Positions 9,906 through 18,941 of a stretch of 64,000 nt of DNA are shown piece by piece; the first letter of the stretch is position 1, and each line of letters opens with the position of its first letter. The notes under the pieces were generated by a model. That model was not told the DNA's origin and made no database searches. It saw nothing but the letters and a program-made list of their open reading frames with translations. Origin of the DNA: Microbacteriaceae bacterium (GTDB taxonomy: Bacteria > Actinomycetota > Actinomycetes > Actinomycetales > Microbacteriaceae); assembly GCA_027487865.1 (NCBI GenBank), contig JAIYCT010000007.1, positions 62,001 through 126,000 on the forward strand. Direction: 5' to 3'. A program made the position numbers and the translations under genes.

Positions 9906-10664
9906 TTGCCAGATTCAGCATTAAAGCAGTATTTCGATACTGCTCGCCCACATCTTTTGGCCCATCGCGGACTCAATCAGCACCAGATGGGCATCGACGA
10001 AAACTCAATTGCTGCATTCGAGCAGGCATTGAAATTTGGGGCAACACACATCGAGTCCGATGTGCACGCCACCAAAGACGGCGTCGCCGTCTTGTTCCAT
10101 GACGACGATCTGGAGCGAGTGGCCGGACTCCCCCTAAAAATTAGCGATTTGACCTTTGCCGAGCTAAGCGAAATACAGCTGGCAAACGGATCCAGAGTTC
10201 CAAGCCTCAAAGAAGTACTCGAGCACTTCCCCAGCCTGAGACTGAATCTGGACGTAAAGGCTGAGGCCGGCTGTGCAGCGACAGCCCAGGTGCTAAATGA
10301 GTTCAAGGCCTTCGACCGGGTCCTGGTGTCTAGCTTTTCCAAGGCTCGAAAGATTAAGACCCTGAGACTGTTGGACGCCAAGGTGGCCACCAGCGCAGCC
10401 AGCACCGAGGTGCTTGGGCTTTGGCTCACGCACAAGCTCTTTGGCATTGGCTTTGGACTAATTGCGAAGAACTTTGATGCGATTCAAATACCACGCAGCT
10501 TTGGCCTAATTCAGCTAGATACCAAAAGCTTTATCAAGCGAGCCAGAAAGCACGGGCTCGAGGTCCACTTCTGGACCGTGAATGACCCCGCTGAGGGAAA
10601 AGCTCTGCTTGCCCTAGATGCCACCGGTATCGTCTCTGACCGGGTAGATCTCTTCAAATTCTGA
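9906..10664 (+). CDS. Glycerophosphodiester phosphodiesterase family protein
   Basis: LLAHRGLNQ, ESDVHATKDGVAVLFHDDDL; TTG start. Confidence 0.9.
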   Translation: MPDSALKQYFDTARPHLLAHRGLNQHQMGIDENSIAAFEQALKFGATHIESDVHATKDGVAVLFHDDDLERVAGLPLKISDLTFAELSEIQLANGSRVPSLKEVLEHFPSLRLNLDVKAEAGCAATAQVLNEFKAFDRVLVSSFSKARKIKTLRLLDAKVATSAASTEVLGLWLTHKLFGIGFGLIAKNFDAIQIPRSFGLIQLDTKSFIKRARKHGLEVHFWTVNDPAEGKALLALDATGIVSDRVDLFKF

Positions 10665-10690
10665 ACGCTTCCTGTGAATCGGCGAGATTA

Positions 10691-10716
10691 GGAATTACCC
10701 CATAGCCTGTGGGGTT
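10691..10716 (+). promoter_or_regulatory. SigR/SigH-like promoter of rbpA
   Basis: GGAAT (10691-10695)-N18-GTT (10714-10716), ATG at 10726. Confidence 0.6.
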
Positions 10717-10725
10717 GGGACTCGT

Positions 10726-11085
10726 ATGGCTGAATCTATGCGCGGTATGAGACTAGGAACACAATCCCTCGAATCAGATCGTGGTGTGGCCCTTTCCAGC
10801 AGGCAAACTGCTGAGTTTCGTTGCGCACAAGGGCACCAATTCCCCGTTGTTTTCTCCAGCGATGCAGAACTCCCACAAACTTGGGAATGCGCAGCCTGCA
10901 GTTCTGTCGCCATTCGCTTCGAAAATGGTGCCGAAATTGAGGTTACCGGCCTAGATGTCGAACCAAAGCGCTCACACTTTGACATGGTGTTAGAGCGCAG
11001 GACTCGCGACGAGCTTGAAGAGCTGCTGGCCGAAGTGCTAGCCGAGATGCGCGATCGCCGCTCGAAAGGCCGACTTACCGCCTAG
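10726..11085 (+). CDS. rbpA: RNA polymerase-binding protein RbpA (canonical, Mtb Rv2050-like)
   Basis: MRGMRLGTQSLESDRG..., HFDMVLERRTRDELEELL; next to Ppm as in M. tuberculosis. Confidence 0.92.
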   Translation: MAESMRGMRLGTQSLESDRGVALSSRQTAEFRCAQGHQFPVVFSSDAELPQTWECAACSSVAIRFENGAEIEVTGLDVEPKRSHFDMVLERRTRDELEELLAEVLAEMRDRRSKGRLTA

Positions 11086-11785
11086 TCAGGCGAGTTATCC
11101 CCCACTTAGTCGCCAATACAAATGCCTCCAGAACAATGGCCAGCGTCATTTTGCTGACCCCGTTCTCGCGCTCTACGAACTCAATCGGAACCTCAGTCAC
11201 TTTGCTGCCGATTGCCAGCACGTTCTTTGTCATTTCAACTTGAAACCCATAACCCTGAGCGGCAACACTTTCCAGCGGAAGTTTTAGTAGCAGTTCTTTG
11301 CCGTAGACCCGAAACCCCGCTGTTAGATCTCCGAGGTTAGAACCCAGCATTCTGGCCGCATAAAAGTTTCCAAACCTTGAAATCAACATTCGGTACCAGG
11401 GCCAGTTCCGCACCGCTCCCCCGGGAACCCAACGGGAGCCAATCACCAGCTGATCAAAGCCAGCACGCTCTAAAAGTTTTGGTAGGTCCTGAGCGCGGTG
11501 GCTGCCATCGGCGTCCATTTGCACAAACAGCTCAAAACCATTGGCTATCCCCCAGTGAATGCCGGCAAGGTAAGCCTTCCCAAGACCCTCTTTGCCGCCT
11601 CGGTGCAGCACATGCATTGCGGTAAGCGAGGCAGCGAGTCTATCGGCGAGAGCTCCGGTGCCATCCGGAGAGTTGTCATCAATCACCAACAGCTCGACAT
11701 TGGGATTGTGTCTAAAGAGGTCGGCTACCGATTTCTCCAAGGTCTCAATCTCGTTATAGGTCGGCATCATGACCAAGGTCTTCAT
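11075..11785 (-). CDS. Polyprenol monophosphomannose synthase (GT2)
   Basis: MMPTYNEIETL, VIDDNSPDGTG, QMDADGSH, DLTAGFRVY. Confidence 0.9.
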   Translation of the reverse strand: MKTLVMMPTYNEIETLEKSVADLFRHNPNVELLVIDDNSPDGTGALADRLAASLTAMHVLHRGGKEGLGKAYLAGIHWGIANGFELFVQMDADGSHRAQDLPKLLERAGFDQLVIGSRWVPGGAVRNWPWYRMLISRFGNFYAARMLGSNLGDLTAGFRVYGKELLLKLPLESVAAQGYGFQVEMTKNVLAIGSKVTEVPIEFVERENGVSKMTLAIVLEAFVLATKWGITRLTRR

Positions 11786-13281
11786 CGCTTGCGCCTAATC
11801 CCAAGTGCCAAAAAGCTAAGCGCGAGGGCTGCGTTTAGGCCATCAAACCAAAGGCCCAATCCAGTTGCTGGAGTGTTTCCATCAATAAGGGGAACGTTCT
11901 GCACCATGGCATCAGCGGTGTACCACTCAAGCTCATCAAGCACAGCACCATTGGGTAGGTAAATAGCACTCAGTCCAACGGTAGAGATGTTTACCACTGC
12001 CCTACCGGTTTCAATTGCGCGCAATCTTGCAATCGCGGCCTGCTGATAGGTCTCGTCGCTGTAGCCAAAGTCTGCGTTGTTGGTTTGAGAAAGAATTAGC
12101 TGCGCACCATCGAGCACCAAACCACGAGGAATGTCATCCTCCGCTATTTCAAAGCAAATAAGACTTCCGGCAGTGAACTGGGAGTTGGTAAAGATGCCGT
12201 CTCTGGTGCCAAAGGAATAACCCCTTGGGACCAGGTCGATTAAATCTGGAGCAAGACTGCGCCAAAACGCGCGGTCTGGAACGTACTCAGCGAATGGCAC
12301 CGGCCGCTTCTTATCGTAAAAATCTGTCGGCCCAATGCCCGGTTCCCAGAAAATCGTTGAGTTGAAAGCTTCCTCACCTCGGTAGGTGATGGTTCCAAAC
12401 GCCAGTGGTGCTTGGTATTTCTCAACCAGAGTGTCGATCTCTGCCCTGGCCCCAGCTGAATCCAGCGGAGAAATATCGGATGCATTCTCAGGCCAGACAA
12501 TAAGGTCCAGCTCTTCTTCGCTAGGTATCTTTGCGTAGCTGGCATCCAGGTGATTCTGCAAGATCGAACCACGCTCTTGGTTTGAAAAAAGCCCTGCCAG
12601 AGCATTGCCCTGCACCGCAGCGATCCTGATTTCACCGACCTGCTCAGTCCCAAGACCAATCGGGGTTATTGCTGGAACTAGGGCTACTGCTGCAGCGATA
12701 GCAGCCATGGGAATTAGCTTTGCTGGCCTTTTCTTGATCGATTCAAGCGAGATCAATACCAGCAGCATGGAGATAAGCACCAGCGCAAAACCTATAAGTG
12801 AAATCCCACCCCACCACGCGTAGTTCGCAAACCAACCATCGGCCTGGGTCATGCCCAATCGCGACCATGGAAATCCGCCGTAGGGGAAGTTTGAGCCAAC
12901 CCACTCGCGCAAGGTCCAGATGCTGGAAGCGGCGAATGCGAAACCAACCAAGCCGTAACCCTTGGGTTTCAGCCTTCGGTATAGCCAGGCGGTTGCCCCA
13001 ACCCCAAGGGCGAAGAAGAAGGACATCAGAGTGCTCAGCGCAATCAGCGGCACCGGACCCAGGTAAAGCGCCAGCCACTCAATGTGAGAGATGTAGTAGG
13101 CCTGACCGGCGATAAACCCAACAGCGCTTGCGACCCAAAATCCGAGCCCTCGGGTTGCTAAGAAGATCAACCCTGGAATCAATACCGCAAGGATCCAAAC
13201 GCCTTCGGTCGGAAACGCATACAGCGCTAAACCAGCGGCAATAATCGCTAGCGGGATTCGCCAGAGCAGTTGAATCATCAC
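11782..13281 (-). CDS. lnt: Apolipoprotein N-acyltransferase
   Basis: Nitrilase-type domain WPENASD, KKRPVPFAEYVP, ICFEIAEDD; N-terminal TM region. Confidence 0.92.
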   Translation of the reverse strand: MMIQLLWRIPLAIIAAGLALYAFPTEGVWILAVLIPGLIFLATRGLGFWVASAVGFIAGQAYYISHIEWLALYLGPVPLIALSTLMSFFFALGVGATAWLYRRLKPKGYGLVGFAFAASSIWTLREWVGSNFPYGGFPWSRLGMTQADGWFANYAWWGGISLIGFALVLISMLLVLISLESIKKRPAKLIPMAAIAAAVALVPAITPIGLGTEQVGEIRIAAVQGNALAGLFSNQERGSILQNHLDASYAKIPSEEELDLIVWPENASDISPLDSAGARAEIDTLVEKYQAPLAFGTITYRGEEAFNSTIFWEPGIGPTDFYDKKRPVPFAEYVPDRAFWRSLAPDLIDLVPRGYSFGTRDGIFTNSQFTAGSLICFEIAEDDIPRGLVLDGAQLILSQTNNADFGYSDETYQQAAIARLRAIETGRAVVNISTVGLSAIYLPNGAVLDELEWYTADAMVQNVPLIDGNTPATGLGLWFDGLNAALALSFLALGIRRKR

Positions 13282-13297
13282 TTGAGAAGCCTAAAAC

Positions 13298-15742
13298 CTA
13301 GACGTAGTAGCTGTAGGCAACAATGCCGCGTTTGACCTGATCCATCGCGTCATAGGCGGTCTTCGCAACCTCTGGGTCGGCACCCTTTGAGATTTGATCC
13401 AAAAGGTCAATTAGCTGCTTGGTCCACCTAATAAAGTCACCTGGCAGTTGCCCAGAGAGTTTCAGCACGTCATCTAGCCGGGCACCGGATGCCCAGCGGT
13501 AAATCGCCCATGACATTCCAAGTTCTAATTGCGTCTCTTTTGGAAGTCGATACTTGGTTTGTAATTCCAAAAGCTCTTCTTGAATCTCTTCGGTCTGGGC
13601 TAACACCTCTGCGAAGTTGCCCTTGGGGAGCTTTGGCTCGTATTCATTTTCTTCGCGACGCGCCTCATAAACCAGAGAGATTGCCATCGCCGCAAGGCTT
13701 GGCGCATCGAGCGTGCTCCAGACGCCACGGTTTAAGCACTCCGCAATTAGCAGGTCTCGCTCACCGTAAATCTTTGCCAGACGATTGCCCTTGGCTGTGA
13801 TTTCAAGGTCTTCGCCGTCCTGCACCATGTATTCCAAGTCAGTGAGTAGCAGGCAGATGCGCTGGAAGGTTTTGGCAACCTGGTTGGTGCGACCCTCGAT
13901 TGCTGCGATGGTGCCCTCAATCTCTTTGCGCAGCTTCTGGTAGCGCTCCCCCCACCTCGCGTGGGCTTCGCGATCCGAGCAGCCGTGGCAAGGGTGAGCT
14001 CGCATAGTCTTCTTCAAATCGGCAATGTCGTTATCAATGCGACGAAGCGAACGCGAGTTACGGATGTCTTTACCGGCCTTGTGCTTGCCGCTCACTCCGC
14101 TGCGCTCAAGATCGCTCAAATCGCGACGAAGTGCGGAATACTCCACAAAGTCACCCAGGTGGCATTGCATCGACTCCTCGTAGCCTTCGAGTGACTCTTG
14201 CTTTTCAGAGATAGACCTAGCAAGCCCCACCACTGATCGGTCGGCCTGGAATTGCGCAAAGGACTTCTCGAGAATCTTGCTGGCGCGATTAGCTCCAAAG
14301 GCTGCTGTTAGATTCACCGCCATGTTGTAGGTGGGTCGGAAGGAGCTGTTCAAGGGGTAGGTGCGCTTCGATGCAAGACCAGCGACCACTGTTGGATCCA
14401 GTTGTGCCCCCCACAAAATCACGCTGTGACCCTCGGTGTCGATACCACGACGACCGGCGCGACCGGTGAGCTGGGTGTACTCCCCCGGTGTGATTGCCAC
14501 GCGAGACTCACCATTGAACTTATCTAGCCGCTCCAACACCACTGTTCTGGCCGGCATGTTGATACCGAGAGCCAAAGTCTCGGTGGCAAAGATAACCTTG
14601 ACCAGCTTTCTGAGAAATAACTCCTCAACCACTTCCTTGAAGGCAGGCAGCATTCCAGCGTGATGAGCGGCAAATCCACGCTCCAAAGAGGCAAGCCAAT
14701 CGAAGTAGCCAAGGGTGTCGAGGTCTTCGTCCTGGATCGATGAACAGCGCGCGTCAACCAGTCGCCTGATCTCTAGCTGCTCTTCTTTGTTAGTGAGTCT
14801 TATTCCATAGCGACGGCAGGCTTCAACGGCCTTTTCGCAGCCTGCGCGAGAGAAGATGAAGAAGATTGCCGGTAATAGCTCAAGAGTTTCTAGTTCTAGG
14901 ACAACATCTGGCTTTTCCAGCTTTGGGAAAGCGCTCTGATTTCGGTTACGGTCAGTCGGCGAGTATTGCTTGCCACCCCATTTACCGGTGCGCTTGATTG
15001 GACCCCTAGCTCTGGCCTGGTGCTTGCGCAGTAGCTCCGGGTTCACGATCCCCTTATTTGATCCAGATTCAAAAAGCTCCAGGATCTCATCGCCGAGCAT
15101 TACATGCTGGTGCAGCGGAACCGGTCTGATCTCGGAGACAATAATTTGGGTGTTACCTCTGACCTCAGCAAGCCATGCCCCAAACTCCTCGGCGTTTGAG
15201 ACGGTGGCAGAAAGTGAAACCACCTTGACGTCTTTGGGAAGGTGAAGAATCACCTCTTCCCAAACTGCTCCGCGGAACCGGTCGGCCAGGTAGTGAACCT
15301 CATCCATCACCACATAGCCAAGATCTCTAAGTGAGGTCGAGGTGGCATAGATCATGTTGCGCAATACCTCGGTGGTCATGACCACAATCTGGGCCTCGGA
15401 GTTGTTGTTGGCATCTCCGGTCAGAAGGCCTACCTTGTCCTTGCCGTAGCGTGCTGCAAGCTCCGCAAACTTCTGATTGCTTAGCGCTTTAATCGGTGTT
15501 GTGTAGAAGACCTTTTGACCACTGGCAACAGCCAGGTGGATTGCAAACTCTCCAATAATGGTTTTACCAGCACCGGTTGGGGCTGCAACCAAGACTCCGG
15601 AACCGCTCTCGAGGGCAAGACAGGCTCGTTCCTGAAAGTCATCTAGGGGAAACTTCAGGCTTGAGATGAAACTTGTGAGCTCTTTGCCCTTGGAGCGGGT
15701 CTTAGCTCGCTGATACCGCTCAGCAGGTGATAGGTCAGTCAA
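13298..15742 (-). CDS. helY: SKI2/MTR4-type DEAD/DEAH-box RNA helicase (HelY-like)
   Basis: APTGAGKT, MDEVHYL, TGRAGRRG motifs; TTG start at 15742 overlaps the tatC stop; the longer ORF to 15907 lies inside tatC. Confidence 0.88.
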   Translation of the reverse strand: MTDLSPAERYQRAKTRSKGKELTSFISSLKFPLDDFQERACLALESGSGVLVAAPTGAGKTIIGEFAIHLAVASGQKVFYTTPIKALSNQKFAELAARYGKDKVGLLTGDANNNSEAQIVVMTTEVLRNMIYATSTSLRDLGYVVMDEVHYLADRFRGAVWEEVILHLPKDVKVVSLSATVSNAEEFGAWLAEVRGNTQIIVSEIRPVPLHQHVMLGDEILELFESGSNKGIVNPELLRKHQARARGPIKRTGKWGGKQYSPTDRNRNQSAFPKLEKPDVVLELETLELLPAIFFIFSRAGCEKAVEACRRYGIRLTNKEEQLEIRRLVDARCSSIQDEDLDTLGYFDWLASLERGFAAHHAGMLPAFKEVVEELFLRKLVKVIFATETLALGINMPARTVVLERLDKFNGESRVAITPGEYTQLTGRAGRRGIDTEGHSVILWGAQLDPTVVAGLASKRTYPLNSSFRPTYNMAVNLTAAFGANRASKILEKSFAQFQADRSVVGLARSISEKQESLEGYEESMQCHLGDFVEYSALRRDLSDLERSGVSGKHKAGKDIRNSRSLRRIDNDIADLKKTMRAHPCHGCSDREAHARWGERYQKLRKEIEGTIAAIEGRTNQVAKTFQRICLLLTDLEYMVQDGEDLEITAKGNRLAKIYGERDLLIAECLNRGVWSTLDAPSLAAMAISLVYEARREENEYEPKLPKGNFAEVLAQTEEIQEELLELQTKYRLPKETQLELGMSWAIYRWASGARLDDVLKLSGQLPGDFIRWTKQLIDLLDQISKGADPEVAKTAYDAMDQVKRGIVAYSYYV

Positions 15743-16523
15743 CTTCCAGCTCCTCGCCCAGTAGCTTGGCATCGCGTCGAGCGCGGCGCTTGTCGTTGAG
15801 CACCGCAATCCCGACTGCGATGAAGTAAAAAGCGGCCAAAGGGCCCATAAGTAGGAACATCGACATCGGGTCCGCTGTCGGGGTTGCGAGAGCAGAAACC
15901 AATGCAATTACCAGAACAGCTACGCGCCAGCCCTTAAGAATTGCTTTACCGGTAACGATGTTGGCGAAGTTCATCAGAACCAGCAGTACCGGCATTACAA
16001 AGGCCAAGCCAAAGACCAGCACGATGCGAATTGCAAACAGAATGTAGTCGCTGGCATTGATCACGTTCGAGCTGCCCTCGGGGGTGAAGCCAATCAGGAC
16101 TATCACAAAGCTAGGTAGCGATGACCAAGCGATGTAGGCACCAGAAAGAAACAGCGGCACCGAGCTAAAAAGAAAACCTAAGGTGAAACGGCGCTCGCGA
16201 GTTTTGAGGCCTGGGGACACAAAGGCCCACAGGTTGTAGAGCCAAAATGGCGAGGTGATTATCACACCGAGAAATATCGACACCTGGACGCGTAGGTCAA
16301 AAGCCGAAACAACGGTGCCGAAATTTACGACTGCCTCAATGCCACGAGCCTTCGTTACCTCAAGTAGAGGTGCTTGCAGAATCTTGAATACCGGTTCAAA
16401 TAGGAACCAACCAACGGCGGTTCCTACAACTATAAAGCCCGCCGACCACGTAAGTCTTACACGCAGCTCTCTAAGGTGAGAGCCAAGGGACATGCGGCGC
16501 TCTTTATCTTTGCGCCCAAACAT
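15735..16523 (-). CDS. tatC: Sec-independent translocase subunit TatC
   Basis: MSLGSHLRELRVRL N-terminus; six-TM TatC pattern. Confidence 0.95.
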   Translation of the reverse strand: MFGRKDKERRMSLGSHLRELRVRLTWSAGFIVVGTAVGWFLFEPVFKILQAPLLEVTKARGIEAVVNFGTVVSAFDLRVQVSIFLGVIITSPFWLYNLWAFVSPGLKTRERRFTLGFLFSSVPLFLSGAYIAWSSLPSFVIVLIGFTPEGSSNVINASDYILFAIRIVLVFGLAFVMPVLLVLMNFANIVTGKAILKGWRVAVLVIALVSALATPTADPMSMFLLMGPLAAFYFIAVGIAVLNDKRRARRDAKLLGEELEVD

Positions 16524-16729
16524 TAGCCTTGCTTCTGCTCGCCCTCAGGTGTGGTCTCAGCCTGAGGCTTTGCCTCGCTGGCTTTCGGCTGGCCTTCGGT
16601 ACCAATTTCCTTCCTAAAGATTCTCAACGACTGAGCCATGCTCTTTGCAAGACCTGGGAGCTTGGGAGCACCCCAAAGAAGCAATACGATCGCCAGAATA
16701 ATGATCCATTCCCAGCCCTGAAGTCTCAT
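16523..16729 (-). CDS. tatA: Sec-independent translocase subunit TatA
   Basis: WEWIIILAIVLLLWGAPKLPGLAKSMAQSLRIFRKE; internal ATG at 16729 preferred over ORF start 16747. Confidence 0.92.
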   Translation of the reverse strand: MRLQGWEWIIILAIVLLLWGAPKLPGLAKSMAQSLRIFRKEIGTEGQPKASEAKPQAETTPEGEQKQG

Positions 16730-16733
16730 TGAA

Positions 16734-17045
16734 TTACCTCTTGTCAATATCCATGTGTTCTAAACGTGCAATCAGTCTATTCGTTCTGGCTTCCTCGGCA
16801 TCCTGCTTTGCACGAATGCGTTTCTTACTAGTCACTAACACCTCGCTAAGGTCTTCAGCCGTGGTGTTTTTGGCCGCTGTGAATTCTCTCTCGATTGGTT
16901 CTGCCAACAGGTGCATTGATGCTTGAAGTGGCAAGGCTGCGGCCTGCAGTCCCTTCAAACTCAGGAATAGTCGGTAGCCAACTAAAACCAGCCAGTAGAG
17001 GCTGGCAGCAATCGCGCCGATCCCAATGATCCATGCCCAACTCAC
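16734..17045 (-). CDS. Small single-TM hypothetical protein between pafC and tatA
   Basis: 103 aa; N-terminal TM then charged helix; tightly packed in operon. Confidence 0.7.
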   Translation of the reverse strand: MSWAWIIGIGAIAASLYWLVLVGYRLFLSLKGLQAAALPLQASMHLLAEPIEREFTAAKNTTAEDLSEVLVTSKKRIRAKQDAEEARTNRLIARLEHMDIDKR

Positions 17046-17992
17046 TCTTCGGTCACCACGTCCCCATCTAGGCTTCTGGCGGCAAAGTCCCGAACCGCAT
17101 CACGAGCGGTAGAAGGTGCGATTACCTCAACCGCTCCCCCGTAGCGAACCACATGCCTGGCAATCGCCGCGATGTTTCCCACCTTGATAAAGCCATGAGT
17201 TCTGCCATCAACTTTGGTTAGCTGACCCTCAACCGGGAAGTTCCAGAAAATCTCTGCGGCCGAGGACTCTGCTGCAATCTCGACAACCTCACCAACCCCT
17301 GTCCCATAGACCTCGTCAGGGATGACCTCTTGAGTTGCCTCTTTGGAAATTGGCAGCTTGGTATCGGATAGGTTCGAGGTGCGCTCGATGCGGAAACTTC
17401 TTAGCTCTTTCGCATCCAGGCAATACCCGCGCAGATAGTGCTTGTTTCCAACCAGGTCAATCCTCAGTGGGTCAACGCTTCTGTGGGAGTGCTTCCCCAA
17501 CTGGTTTATGTAGTCAAACTCCACCCGGTGTGACCCCAAAATGGCGTCTCGCAGAACCCCGAGCTGGTCGAGGTTCAGGTTTGCATTGACGACAATCCGC
17601 TGCGTGACACTGCCGCTGAGCGCTGTGCGAAGCTCGGTTAGATCCTTGTTGGACTCAAACTCCGGAAGGCTCGCCAAATACTCCAGACCGATTGCCAGCG
17701 ATGTTTGCTGGTAGCGACTTAGCACCGGGGCTTGGTCAAGGTGAGAGGACCCACGATTGAAGGCAACAATGCCCTCGTCAAAGGAATCAAAATCTAAGTA
17801 GAAGTGCGACTGCGGGGAGGTTAGGTCCTCGCTGTTGGTGATGGCATGGACGGCCTTGGCAATTGCCTTTTCGCTGACGTTGAAGTGCTTAGCCAGTTCA
17901 GCAATTTCAATGCCACCTTCTTGCATCACGAGTCCAACTATGGCTAGTGCCAGATTGAAAACTCCATCGCCGTCTATCTCCTGCTTAGGCAT
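17042..17992 (-). CDS. pafC: WYL-domain transcriptional regulator PafC
   Basis: HTH N-terminus, WYL-type core (YLRGYCLDAKELRSFRIERT); tandem with pafB, adjacent to tatAC. Confidence 0.88.
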   Translation of the reverse strand: MPKQEIDGDGVFNLALAIVGLVMQEGGIEIAELAKHFNVSEKAIAKAVHAITNSEDLTSPQSHFYLDFDSFDEGIVAFNRGSSHLDQAPVLSRYQQTSLAIGLEYLASLPEFESNKDLTELRTALSGSVTQRIVVNANLNLDQLGVLRDAILGSHRVEFDYINQLGKHSHRSVDPLRIDLVGNKHYLRGYCLDAKELRSFRIERTSNLSDTKLPISKEATQEVIPDEVYGTGVGEVVEIAAESSAAEIFWNFPVEGQLTKVDGRTHGFIKVGNIAAIARHVVRYGGAVEVIAPSTARDAVRDFAARSLDGDVVTEE

Positions 17993-18923
17993 GCTGCTTC
18001 ATCACCGCCTTCAGGGAAGCTCGCATCCGGCGCTTGAGCGACTCAGGCTCAATCACCTCGACATCTGTCCCAAACTCCAAGAGGTCCTCGGCCAGCAGTG
18101 CTTCGTCCATGTAGTTCAACTTGGCAATGCCGTCATCGGAGGGGCTGAGCGCAAGCTCCGCCTCGGTGTCGCCGGTCACCTTGATGGTTGCAAGGTTTCC
18201 AAGCACGAAGTCGTTGAGCTCCTGCTCGACCTGTTGCAGTTCCGCATTGGTGAGTCGCTTAGCCTCAGCCTCCAAGATTTCGACCTCGGAGACGATTCGA
18301 CGAAGTAAGAAATTTTTGCTTTGCCCCTCGTGAACCGCGAGCAGTACCCACTGGCCCTCTATTTGACGCAAGCGTTGAGGAGAGACGAGTCGGTCAGATA
18401 GTCCACCATCGGGTTTTTGGTATTTGAATGCGACCTGTAAAGAGTCTTCGATGGCCTTGGCAATTGGCGCAAATGCCGAATGCCTGGTTAGTAATCTCGG
18501 GGTGAATGGGTTCAGGTCGGTGTTACTGGCTACAAGTCCTAGGGACTTGAGCCTGGTTAGTCCACTCTGTGCGCTACCTTCGAGAACCTGGTTGTTCCAG
18601 GCTTTGGCTGCAAGCTCCAACAGCTGCATTTTGGCGCTATTGAGAGTGAGCTCTTTTGGCCATCGGAAGGATTCTTTTGCAATTCGATAGCGAGCAACCT
18701 CAGCGTCTTCGAAACCGAAGTTGTTGATTACCTCAAGCTGGATGCCCGCCTCTTTAAGGGAGGTTTTATCACGCTCGAACAGCCTGTTGGCTGCCTCTTC
18801 AGTCTTCGAATCCTGATATCCGGGGACAGCTCGAAAAATGTCCTGCTTACTAAGCCCCTTGATCTCGGTGCTGAGCAGGTAGCAGGTAAGCGTGAAGAGT
18901 CGCTCGGCGGGAGATTGCTTCAT
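17985..18923 (-). CDS. pafB: WYL-domain transcriptional regulator PafB
   Basis: ERLFTLTCYLLSTEIKGLSKQDIFRAVPGY...NRLFERDKTSLKEAGIQLE N-terminus. Confidence 0.9.
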   Translation of the reverse strand: MKQSPAERLFTLTCYLLSTEIKGLSKQDIFRAVPGYQDSKTEEAANRLFERDKTSLKEAGIQLEVINNFGFEDAEVARYRIAKESFRWPKELTLNSAKMQLLELAAKAWNNQVLEGSAQSGLTRLKSLGLVASNTDLNPFTPRLLTRHSAFAPIAKAIEDSLQVAFKYQKPDGGLSDRLVSPQRLRQIEGQWVLLAVHEGQSKNFLLRRIVSEVEILEAEAKRLTNAELQQVEQELNDFVLGNLATIKVTGDTEAELALSPSDDGIAKLNYMDEALLAEDLLEFGTDVEVIEPESLKRRMRASLKAVMKQHA

Positions 18924-18941
18924 AACAAACCCCCGATCTTG

